Shown: one piece after another, positions 1-6,284 of the stretch
Layout of the letters: the number at the start of each line of letters is the position of its first letter
How positions within the stretch are numbered: position 1 is the stretch's first letter
NCBI GenBank assembly: GCA_003647525.1
Contig: QMMZ01000041.1
Span: 1 to 9,407 of the forward strand
Origin: Deltaproteobacteria bacterium
GTDB taxonomy: Bacteria; Desulfobacterota; Desulfobacteria; Desulfobacterales; ETH-SRB1
Direction: 5' to 3'
Length of the DNA: 9,407 nt
Translations under genes and position numbers: made by a program
The notes under the pieces: generated by a model
What the model saw: the letters and a program-made list of their open reading frames with translations, nothing else
Told to the model about the DNA's origin: nothing
Database searches by the model: none

Positions 1-1017
1 GATGATTCCGGTCTTGGTTTTGGGTTGATATTTACAGACCATATGTTTAATATGGATTACAATCCTAAAGATGGATGGCATAATCCGCGCATAGAGCCAT
101 ACTCATCCATTATAATGGATCCGGCGACAATGGTTCTTCATTATGGTCAGTCCATTTTTGAGGGACTTAAATCTTTCAGGACAAAGTCAGGCATTATTCA
201 GCTTTTTCGACCGACAGATAATTTTACGAGGCTGAATAAATCTGCAAGAGCTCTATGCATCCCTGAGGTTGATAAGGACTTTCTCTTTCACGCTTTGAAA
301 CAGTTGCTGAATATTGAAAAGGACTGGGTCCCGAGTGCTCCGGAAACTTCCCTTTACATACGACCGACAATTATTGCCATGGACCCGTTTCTGGGGGTAC
401 GTGCTTCTCATACCTATCGTTTATTTATTATTCTTTCACCGGTCGGTGCATATTATAAAGAAGGCTTTAATCCAGTTAAAATCTGGGTAACAAAAAACCA
501 TGTCAGAGCCATACGCGGCGGTGTTGGAAATGTCAAAACAGCCGGAAACTATGCAGCAAGTCTTTATGCCGGCGAAGAAGCCCATAAAAAAGGTTATACA
601 CAGGTTTTATGGCTTGACGGAGTTGAACATAAATATGTGGAAGAAGTTGGCTCCATGAATATATTTTTTGTCATAGATGACGAGATTATTACTCCAATGT
701 TAACCGGAAGCATACTTCCAGGTATTACCAGAGATTCTGTAATCTCCCTTGCAAAAATGTGGAATTTGAAAGTTGAAGAAAGGAAAATCAGTATAGACGA
801 ATTAATTAATGCACACGAATCAGGCAAGCTTCAAGAGATCTTTGGATCAGGTACTGCTGCCGTTATTTCACCTGTTGGTGAAATAAGATACGGCGAAAAG
901 GTTTTAACCATAAACGACGGTAAAGTTGGTCAGATGGCAAACAAATTTTACAATGCCATCACAGACATACAGTATGGCAGGGCAGAAGATCCTTTTGGAT
1001 GGATTGAGCCGATTTAG
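1..1017 (+). CDS. ilvE: Branched-chain amino acid aminotransferase, 5'-truncated by the window edge
   Basis: PLP-dependent fold-type IV aminotransferase that interconverts leucine, isoleucine and valine with their 2-oxo acids, using glutamate/2-oxoglutarate, in the cytoplasm. The frame is open from base 1. Its first codons read DDSGLGFG and run into IFTDHMF, matching the 'LxFG..FTDHM' start region of the BCAT family, so the TTG at 25 is an internal Leu codon and the true start lies to the left. Visible motifs are LHYGQSIFEGLK (bases about 136-171), the PLP-binding lysine in GNVKTAGNY (AAA at 535-537), EEVGSMNIFF (about 640-669), and the cofactor-phosphate loop FGSGTAAVISPV (about 841-876). 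It ends in DIQYGR..., the usual C-terminus. It resembles the eukaryotic/BCAT2-like branch more than E. coli IlvE. The UGPase gene follows 130 bases downstream; shared transcription is possible but not shown. Confidence 0.93.
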   Translation, partial: DDSGLGFGLIFTDHMFNMDYNPKDGWHNPRIEPYSSIIMDPATMVLHYGQSIFEGLKSFRTKSGIIQLFRPTDNFTRLNKSARALCIPEVDKDFLFHALKQLLNIEKDWVPSAPETSLYIRPTIIAMDPFLGVRASHTYRLFIILSPVGAYYKEGFNPVKIWVTKNHVRAIRGGVGNVKTAGNYAASLYAGEEAHKKGYTQVLWLDGVEHKYVEEVGSMNIFFVIDDEIITPMLTGSILPGITRDSVISLAKMWNLKVEERKISIDELINAHESGKLQEIFGSGTAAVISPVGEIRYGEKVLTINDGKVGQMANKFYNAITDIQYGRAEDPFGWIEPI

Positions 1018-1029
1018 ATGTTAAGAAAA

Positions 1030-1139
1030 TGGTTCACTGTTCACGGTTGTCGGTTTACAGTTTGAATGAATTATGCAACGATTACAGCTTTTAACCGTGA
1101 ACCGTAAACTGTGAACTGTGAACTGTAAACCGTGAGGAG
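1030..1139. repeat. Inverted arrays of a heptamer repeat (CRGTTYA / TRAACYG)
   Basis: The gap between ilvE and the UGPase gene is almost entirely two facing arrays of a 7-base unit. The left array at 1030-1064 holds about five units of the form CRGTTYA (TGGTTCA, CTGTTCA, CGGTTGT, CGGTTTA, CAGTTTG). The right array at 1091-1132 holds six contiguous units of the opposite sense (TTAACCG, TGAACCG, TAAACTG, TGAACTG, TGAACTG, TAAACCG). A perfect 12-bp inverted match pairs 1051-1062 with 1121-1132, so the transcript can fold into a long imperfect hairpin. No U-run follows, so it is not a classical terminator. The same heptamer recurs at 5090-5103 and 9172-9192. Confidence 0.85.
1134..1139 (+). promoter_or_regulatory. 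Shine-Dalgarno GAGGAG formed at the end of the heptamer array
   Basis: GAGGAG lies 8 bases before the GTG at 1148 and decides that start. It sits inside TGAGGAG (1133-1139), which continues the TRAACYG heptamers in exact register and lies directly after the 12-base hairpin arm ending at 1132. The arm could influence ribosome access; that is inference. Confidence 0.75.
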
Positions 1140-1147
1140 TATTTATT

Positions 1148-2551
1148 GTGAAGAATCCGAGCGAACCAAAATATTTGCAGTCATTTATATCAAAAATGAA
1201 AAAAGAGGGCATTCAGTCCATCGTTATTGATACATTTGCATATTATTATGAAAAGGTTGCTGCGGGTGAAAAAGGATTTATTTTTGACAGAGATATAAAG
1301 CCGGTTAATCCAGATGAAATTGAAGATGCAAGCAATGCATCTGAATATGCGGATGCCGGTGAAAAAGCATTAAAACACGTCGTTATGATAATTTTAAACG
1401 GCGGCCTGGGCACAACTATGGGCATGACAAAAGCAAAGTCTTTAATACGGGCAAAAGATGACAAGACATTCCTTGAAATAATATTGGATCAAGCGGAAAA
1501 GTTCAATATTGAGCTGTGTCTTATGAACAGCTTCAGTACTCATCAGGATACAATTTCCGCGCTGTCAATGATTAAACCATCCAGATTCCCCAGATTGTTC
1601 CTTCAGCATAAGTTTCCCAAAATCTTGTGCCATGATCTTTCTCCTGCAAACTGGCCAAGGGATCGACGCCTTGAGTGGAATCCGCCAGGGCATGGAGATC
1701 TTTATACAGCGCTGTTAACGTCCGGAACCCTTCAGCAACTGCTTGATGAAGGAATTCGATATGCTTTTATTGCAAATTCAGATAATCTGGTCGCCACTAT
1801 AGACAAATCGCTCCTTGGATTTTTTTCCGAGAAAGGTTTCCCTTTTATGATGGAGGTCTCGGAAAGGATGCCCGTTGATTTCAAGGGAGGACATATGGCC
1901 AGGCATAAGAACGGCCATTTAATTTTGCGTGAAGCTGCTCAATGTCCTAAAAGGGAGATTGAAAAGTGTAGAAATATAAGTAAATATAGATACTTCAACA
2001 CAAACAACATCTGGATAGATTTAAGGTCTTTAAAAAATTTAATAGATAAACATGGGACAGTTAAACTTCCAATGATTCTGAATCCAAAAAACCTGGATCC
2101 AAGGGATGAATTCAGCCCGCCTGTTTATCAGATAGAAACCGCAATGGGATCGGCAATTTCAATTATTGAAGAGGCAACAGCAATCAGAGTCCCAAGATCT
2201 CGTTTTTTCCCTGTTAAAACATGTAATGAACTATTGGCTGTTCGTTCCGACTGCTTTTTATGTTCAGACGATAAGCAGCTAATAGTAAACCCGGAAAGAG
2301 GACAAGATGATAACTGTCTCAATATAAATATAGATCTTGATCATAGATATTACAGAAAAATAGATATGTTTAATAAAAGGTTCGCGAACGGCATTCCTTC
2401 TTTAATTGACTGCAAATCTCTGAAAATAATCGGGGATGTGTTTTTTGAGGGAAATGTAAAGATTAAGGGGAATATTGTAATAACTAACAGGAGCGGGTCT
2501 CAGGGAGTTATAAAGGAAGGTATGATTATAGAAAGAGATCTTGAGTTTTAA
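1148..2551 (+). CDS. UTP-glucose-1-phosphate uridylyltransferase, eukaryotic-type (UDPGP family)
   Basis: Predicted to make UDP-glucose and pyrophosphate from UTP and glucose-1-phosphate, supplying nucleotide sugars for surface polysaccharide or glycogen-type synthesis in the cytoplasm. The 467 residues fit the UDPGP family (PF01704), not the roughly 300-residue bacterial GalU. Motifs in order: nucleotide-binding loop LNGGLGTTMG (83-92) with a following lysine-rich stretch MTKAKSLI, MNSFSTHQDT (126-135), NPPGHGDLYTAL (178-189), ANSDNL (209-214), DFKGG (244-248), FNTNNIWI (283-290), and SRFFPVKTCNELLAVRSD (351-368) with the conserved lysine. The C-terminal part (about 420-465) is hydrophobic-repeat sequence typical of the family's left-handed beta-helix. 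The eukaryotic GCKGPKS segment is here MTKAKS, a local divergence. The GTG start is supported by GAGGAG 8 bases upstream. UGPase is the best call; a related UDP-sugar pyrophosphorylase specificity cannot be excluded. Confidence 0.88.
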   Translation: MKNPSEPKYLQSFISKMKKEGIQSIVIDTFAYYYEKVAAGEKGFIFDRDIKPVNPDEIEDASNASEYADAGEKALKHVVMIILNGGLGTTMGMTKAKSLIRAKDDKTFLEIILDQAEKFNIELCLMNSFSTHQDTISALSMIKPSRFPRLFLQHKFPKILCHDLSPANWPRDRRLEWNPPGHGDLYTALLTSGTLQQLLDEGIRYAFIANSDNLVATIDKSLLGFFSEKGFPFMMEVSERMPVDFKGGHMARHKNGHLILREAAQCPKREIEKCRNISKYRYFNTNNIWIDLRSLKNLIDKHGTVKLPMILNPKNLDPRDEFSPPVYQIETAMGSAISIIEEATAIRVPRSRFFPVKTCNELLAVRSDCFLCSDDKQLIVNPERGQDDNCLNINIDLDHRYYRKIDMFNKRFANGIPSLIDCKSLKIIGDVFFEGNVKIKGNIVITNRSGSQGVIKEGMIIERDLEF

Positions 2552-2611
2552 AATTTTCTTGACAAAATTATTTTCAATAAGTAAAGAGACTTTTTCATTT
2601 GACGGCAATAA

Positions 2612-2790
2612 GGGCTCGGTAAAAAACAACTTGGTAGAATTTGCGCCCAAATTTGCCGTAGATTTAATTGATCTGATTGAGCAAAACCGCAGGAATAGCG
2701 AGCTATTTCGAGGACTTTTGCGAATGAAGATCGGTTGAAGATATGGTGAGGTTGAGATGCAAAAATGCCAAGTTATTTTTTACCGAGCCC
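2612..2790. mobile_element. MITE-like element with about 25-bp terminal inverted repeats and TAA target duplication
   Basis: The ends at 2611-2636 and 2766-2791 are inverted copies matching at 24 of 26 positions, beginning GGGCTCGGTAAAAAA inside. The outermost bases give TAA (2609-2611) on the left and TAA (2791-2793) on the right, so the element proper is about 179 bp with a 3-bp target duplication. No transposase fits inside. The interior carries a small AATAG-CGAG-CTATT hairpin (2694-2707). A non-autonomous miniature transposable element mobilised in trans is the simplest reading. The GGG-start termini and TAA target are reminiscent of IS5/Harbinger-type elements, but that assignment is inference. 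It sits 60 bases after the UGPase stop. Confidence 0.72.
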
Positions 2791-2905
2791 TAAGTTTCAG
2801 TCAACATTAATATAATAGTTTTATAATCAGCAATTACTGTAACCATAGAGGATTGGATTGAGATGATGTAAATTCTTTTTCTAATTTGGAAAACACAGTT
2901 AATAT

Positions 2906-2949
2906 AAATCCCCATATGGTATAATTCCAAATGCGGGATTTTTTATTTT
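2906..2949 (+). terminator. Rho-independent terminator-like hairpin upstream of fusA
   Basis: AAATCCC (2906-2912) pairs with GGGATTT (2935-2941), and CATATGG (2913-2919) pairs with CCAAATG (2927-2933) apart from one A-A mismatch. C2934 is bulged and the loop is TATAATT (2920-2926). The stem has about 13 paired bases and runs into ATTTTTTATTTT. It would end transcripts coming from the UGPase side, or act as a leader attenuator of fusA if transcription starts further upstream. Confidence 0.65.
2917..2925 (+). promoter_or_regulatory. Possible extended -10 promoter for fusA (TGGTATAAT)
   Basis: TGG followed by a perfect TATAAT (2920-2925) fits an extended -10 element. No good -35 lies 16-18 bases upstream, since the window there reads AGTTAA. 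A start near 2932 would give a leader of about 55 bases. The hexamer is also the loop of the terminator-like hairpin, so it may be coincidental. Confidence 0.3.
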
Positions 2950-2987
2950 CAGTTTTTGTAATATTATAAATTCAGGATAAAAACATT

Positions 2988-5078
2988 ATGGAAAAGGCTT
3001 CTCCCAAAGTTAGAAACATAGGCATAAGCGCACACATTGATTCAGGCAAAACCACGCTTACAGAAAGAATTCTCTTTTACACCAAACGCATACATGCAAT
3101 TCATGATGTGAAAGGAAAAGATGGTGTTGGCGCAACAATGGATTCCATGGAGCTTGAAAAGGAGCGCGGCATAACTATAGCTTCAGCGGCAACATATTGT
3201 AAATGGCAGGACCATGAGATCAATATCATTGATACCCCGGGGCATGTTGATTTTACAATAGAGGTGGAAAGAGCTTTAAAGGTCCTTGACGGTGCAATAC
3301 TTGTTCTGTGCTCTGTGGGCGGTGTTCAGTCACAGTCCATTACTGTTGATCAGCAGATGAAGCGTTACAAAGTGCCTTGTCTGGCCTTTATCAATAAATG
3401 TGACAGAAGCGGAGCCAACCCTTCCCGTGTAATCGAACAGTTGAAGAACAAGCTTGGACACAACGCAGTTGCCATGCAGATTCCAATAGGGCTTGAAGCG
3501 GATTTTGAAGGTGTGCTTGACCTGGTTTCCATGAAGGCTGTTTATTTTGATGGTATAAATGGAGAAAATATTCGTATTGAAGATATTCCTGAGAACCTTT
3601 TGCCGGAAGCCGTTGGAAAACGTGAAGAACTGATTGATGTTGCTTCGATGTTTTCAGACGAACTGATGGAGGCTGCTCTTGAGGATAACGTTCCGGATGA
3701 ACTCCTTATTTCTGCTGTGCGAAGAGGTACAATTGCCCGCGAAATAACTCCCGTTTTTATAGGATCAGCATATAAAAATAAGGGGGTTCAGCCGATTCTT
3801 GATGCAGTAACAAATCTTTTGCCCTGTCCATCAGAGATAGAAAATCATGCCCTTGATCTTAGTAATAATGAGTCCGAAGTAATTCTTTCCAATGATTCAC
3901 AAAAACCGCTTGTTGCTTATGCTTTCAAGATAGAAGAAGGACAGTACGGGCAGCTAACCTATGTGCGTGTTTATCAGGGAACGCTTGCAAAGGGAGATAC
4001 AATTTTTAATATCAGGACCGGGAAAAAGGTAAAAGTCGGCAGAGTTGCTCGCATGCATGCAAATCAGATGGAAGATATTGGGGAAATCTCAGCAGGATAT
4101 ATAGGGGCTCTTTTTGGTATTGATTGTTCTTCAGGCGATACTTTTGTGTCTAAGGACATTAATCTTACCATGACATCCATGTTTATACCTGAACCGGTTA
4201 TTTCACTTGCTATTATTCCTAAAGATAATGAAGCAGAAGTTAATATGTCCAAAGCCCTGAACCGTTTTTCCAAGGAAGATCCAACCTTTAGAACATATGT
4301 AAGCGACGAGACAGGCGATACAATTATTTCAGGAATGGGAGAGTTGCATCTTGAAGTATATATAGAAAGGATGCGTCGCGAGTACAACGCAGAAGTTGCA
4401 ACCGGTACTCCTACCGTATCTTATAGAGAAACTATTACGAGACTGGCTGAATTCAACTATACACATAAAAAACAGACAGGCGGTGCAGGGCAGTTTGGCC
4501 GTGTAGCTGGTTATATGGAGCCGGTTATTGAAGAAGAATTTGTATTTGAAAACAAAATTACTGGTGGAGCAATTCCAACACAGTTTATTTCTGCATGTGA
4601 AAAGGGATTCAGAAAATGTCTTGAAAAAGGGCCTAAAATGGAATTTCCAGTTACGGGTTTAAAAATTGTTATCAATGACGGACAATCTCATTCTGTTGAT
4701 TCGTCAGAAATGGCATTTCAGGCGGCTGCCCGTGGAGCTTTTCTGGAAGGTTATGCAAAAGCCAAACCGGTTATTCATGAGCCTATAATGAAAGTCGTGG
4801 TTGAGACACCTACAGAATATCAAGGCGCTGTTATGGGTTCTCTTAACCAGAGGCGGGGAATAATTCTTGCTTCTCAGGACGAAGGTTACATGTGTGTTAT
4901 TGAGGCCCAGGTTCCACTTGCGGAGATGTTTGGTTATTCCACTGTATTAAGATCGTTAACTCAAGGCAAAGCTCAGTTTACCATGGAATTTTACATATAT
5001 AAACAGGTCCCCAGTTCGGTTGCTGAAGAGCTGGCAAAGAAGGCGGCAGAAGAAAAGAAGAAGAAGAATGTTGCATAG
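2988..5078 (+). CDS. fusA: Elongation factor G, spdEFG1 / mitochondrial-EFG1 type
   Basis: Translational GTPase that drives ribosomal translocation. The length of 696 residues is normal for EF-G. G1 is AHIDSGKT (15-22), G2 RGIT (60-63), G3 DTPGH (82-86), G4 NKCD (136-139) and G5 GSA (259-261). Domain II follows, then domain III with [12 protein letters not shown] (447-458), domain IV with [14 protein letters not shown] (493-506) and the tip stretch [15 protein letters not shown] (563-577), and domain V with the EPI...[11 protein letters not shown] region (598-617) and [10 protein letters not shown] (647-656). [13 protein letters not shown] and [18 protein letters not shown] match mitochondrial EFG1 rather than canonical FusA (AHIDAGKTTTTER), placing it in the spdEFG1 group of spirochetes, planctomycetes and deltaproteobacteria. 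There, EFG1 performs translocation and a separate EFG2 recycles ribosomes. G4 has Cys where Met or Leu is usual. The C-terminus is a lysine-rich tail. It stands alone, without rpsL, rpsG or tuf. Confidence 0.95.
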   Translation: MEKASPKVRNIGISAHIDSGKTTLTERILFYTKRIHAIHDVKGKDGVGATMDSMELEKERGITIASAATYCKWQDHEINIIDTPGHVDFTIEVERALKVLDGAILVLCSVGGVQSQSITVDQQMKRYKVPCLAFINKCDRSGANPSRVIEQLKNKLGHNAVAMQIPIGLEADFEGVLDLVSMKAVYFDGINGENIRIEDIPENLLPEAVGKREELIDVASMFSDELMEAALEDNVPDELLISAVRRGTIAREITPVFIGSAYKNKGVQPILDAVTNLLPCPSEIENHALDLSNNESEVILSNDSQKPLVAYAFKIEEGQYGQLTYVRVYQGTLAKGDTIFNIRTGKKVKVGRVARMHANQMEDIGEISAGYIGALFGIDCSSGDTFVSKDINLTMTSMFIPEPVISLAIIPKDNEAEVNMSKALNRFSKEDPTFRTYVSDETGDTIISGMGELHLEVYIERMRREYNAEVATGTPTVSYRETITRLAEFNYTHKKQTGGAGQFGRVAGYMEPVIEEEFVFENKITGGAIPTQFISACEKGFRKCLEKGPKMEFPVTGLKIVINDGQSHSVDSSEMAFQAAARGAFLEGYAKAKPVIHEPIMKVVVETPTEYQGAVMGSLNQRRGIILASQDEGYMCVIEAQVPLAEMFGYSTVLRSLTQGKAQFTMEFYIYKQVPSSVAEELAKKAAEEKKKKNVA

Positions 5079-5089
5079 CAATTTAGTAG

Positions 5090-5103
5090 CGGTTCACGGT
5101 TGA
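5090..5103. repeat. Two heptamer units after fusA
   Basis: CGGTTCA and CGGTTGA stand in tandem 12 bases after the fusA stop. They are of the same family as the arrays at 1030-1132 and 9172-9192, and lie in the 111-base gap before the ATPase gene. Confidence 0.6.
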
Positions 5104-5189
5104 AAAAAACAGAAGGTTTATAAAAATATTGCACAAGGATCGGTTGCGAAGCTGAGAACAGCGATAAACAGCCAGAAAGGAATTTTAAT

Positions 5190-5885
5190 ATGTTAAAAAA
5201 TGAACTGATCTTCCGTAATCCACTGAGGCTTATGGGGCATAAAGCAGAGGATATTCTTCATTCAGGAGGGTTTGGTGCTGTACTGGCACGGGCTGGTTTA
5301 GGTAAAACAGCGCTCCTTGTGCAGTTTGCCATGGACAGTCTTCTGAGAAACAAAAATGTTCTTCATATAAGTTTGGATGATCCAGTAAAAAAAGTTTGTT
5401 TGTGGTATGAAGAAGTGTTTCGAAATATTGCGGATCAATACAATATTCGTCAGATAGAACAGTTATGGGAGACCATAGTGTCTCACCGGCTTATAATGAC
5501 GTTTAAGGTAGATAGCTTTAGCGTGCCGAAACTTGAAGAAAGGCTGGCCGATCTGATAGAGCAGAACATTTTTTTACCGCAGGCAATTCTTATTGATGGA
5601 CTTCCATTTGATAAAGACATAAGAAAGCCTCTAACGGAATTAAAAAAGCTTGCAGAAAGCCGTTTCATGCATGTCTGGTTTACAGTAAGGACGCACCGCC
5701 ATGATGAACCGCGCCAGGATGGTCTGCCGGCTTCTCTTTTGCATCTATCTGATCTTTTTGATGTTATTATTCAGCTTCAACCCGAAGGAAAAGAAATTCA
5801 TGTTAAAGCGCTAAAGGGAATATCTGCGGCTTGTGATTATCCTGAATTGCTTCTTGACCCTTCCACGATGCTGGTAAAAAACTAG
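5190..5885 (+). CDS. RecA/KaiC-like P-loop ATPase of unknown role
   Basis: 231 residues, predicted soluble. Walker A is ARAGLGKT (33-40) and Walker B is AILIDG (132-137, Asp136). HISLDDP (59-65) occupies the place of the 'YISLEE'-type strand of KaiC/DnaB/RadA-like proteins, and VWFTVRTHR (162-170) may be a sensor strand. HLSDLFDVIIQLQPEGKEIH (185-204), followed by VKALKG (205-210), resembles the closing strands of KaiC-family ATPases ('aD.vi.L....v.K.rG'). It is a single compact domain with no DNA-binding or other added domain visible. The ATG start has a good AGAAAGGA ribosome site (5174-5181). It lies 111 bases after fusA on the same strand and may be read from the fusA transcript. Its stop is 5 bases from the end of a convergent gene. 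The fold call is fairly safe; the function is unknown. Confidence 0.8.
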   Translation: MLKNELIFRNPLRLMGHKAEDILHSGGFGAVLARAGLGKTALLVQFAMDSLLRNKNVLHISLDDPVKKVCLWYEEVFRNIADQYNIRQIEQLWETIVSHRLIMTFKVDSFSVPKLEERLADLIEQNIFLPQAILIDGLPFDKDIRKPLTELKKLAESRFMHVWFTVRTHRHDEPRQDGLPASLLHLSDLFDVIIQLQPEGKEIHVKALKGISAACDYPELLLDPSTMLVKN

Positions 5886-5890
5886 TTTCG

Positions 5891-6259
5891 TCAAATCCAG
5901 GTTATCATTGATGTTCCGATCACTATTATAATTATTCCCAATAATCTGTAAGTTTGATCAGAAGCTGTACTTAAATACCAGTTTTTGATATGGTCAAAAT
6001 AATTTTTGGGGTTAAAAAGGACAAAGAATCCCTTGCCTATTGCAATAATTCCAAGAATTACTATGAACCAAAAACCTTGTGCCTGAAAAGCGGAAATAAT
6101 GAGCAGAAGACCTATTATAATTGCTGAAGCTGCAATAATTTTTTCATAACTTTTACTCAGCATGGTTTTAAGCAGCTCTCTGCATTGTATGGTATAAAGA
6201 ATAAAACATGAGCCTGACGCGATCAAACAAAAACTGATAAGGTAGAGAAACCATTTCAT
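5891..6259 (-). CDS. Small four-helix membrane protein, unknown function
   Basis: 122 residues, predicted inner-membrane. Hydrophobic helices lie at about 3-24, 40-59, 62-82 and 105-121, with a basic/aromatic loop after the third helix (LFNPKNYFDHIKNW, 81-94). The two halves look alike: 'IA.G...F..L' occurs in helix 1 (13-21) and in helix 3 (72-81), and each is followed by a polar loop, a Tyr and an Ile/Gly-rich helix (Y38...G50; Y104...G115). This suggests an internal duplication of a two-helix unit. The unit loosely recalls small DUF2065/YjeT-like proteins, a weak resemblance. The ATG is preceded by AAGGAG (6270-6275 on the complement) at 10 bases. It is the last gene of the probable minus-strand operon, 25 bases after the TPR gene stop, suggesting co-expression with the radical SAM set. 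Confidence 0.75.
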   Translation of the reverse strand: MKWFLYLISFCLIASGSCFILYTIQCRELLKTMLSKSYEKIIAASAIIIGLLLIISAFQAQGFWFIVILGIIAIGKGFFVLFNPKNYFDHIKNWYLSTASDQTYRLLGIIIIVIGTSMITWI

Positions 6260-6284
6260 AGCTAATGCACTCCTTATTGTTGAA

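Larger units (their letters stand above)
2552..2987. other. Gene-free 436-base stretch before fusA
   Basis: Contains the MITE-like element (2612-2790) and the terminator-like hairpin (2906-2949), listed separately. Between them, 2794-2905 is AT-rich with no convincing gene. It has an isolated TATAAT at 2811-2816 without a matching -35, and TTGAGA at 2858-2863 without a good -10. A weak AGGA at 2974-2977, 10 bases before the ATG at 2988, serves fusA. Confidence 0.6.

Noticed and set aside
25..27. TTG at 25 as the ilvE start
   Set aside because: Codons before it match conserved BCAT residues (LGFG), so the gene continues to the left of the window.
1030..1132. Heptamer arrays as a CRISPR
   Set aside because: Units are 7 bases with no unique spacers.
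2541..2738. 65-codon + strand frame after the UGPase gene
   Set aside because: TTG start overlapping the UGPase end, no ribosome site, and most of it lies inside the MITE-like element; taken as chance.
2811..2816. TATAAT as a promoter after the MITE-like element
   Set aside because: No -35-like hexamer at 16-18 bases upstream and no extended -10; AT-rich surroundings make it likely by chance.
5111..5134. TATAAA at 5119 as a promoter for the ATPase gene
   Set aside because: The nearest TTGAAA is only 13 bases upstream and no other -35 fits.
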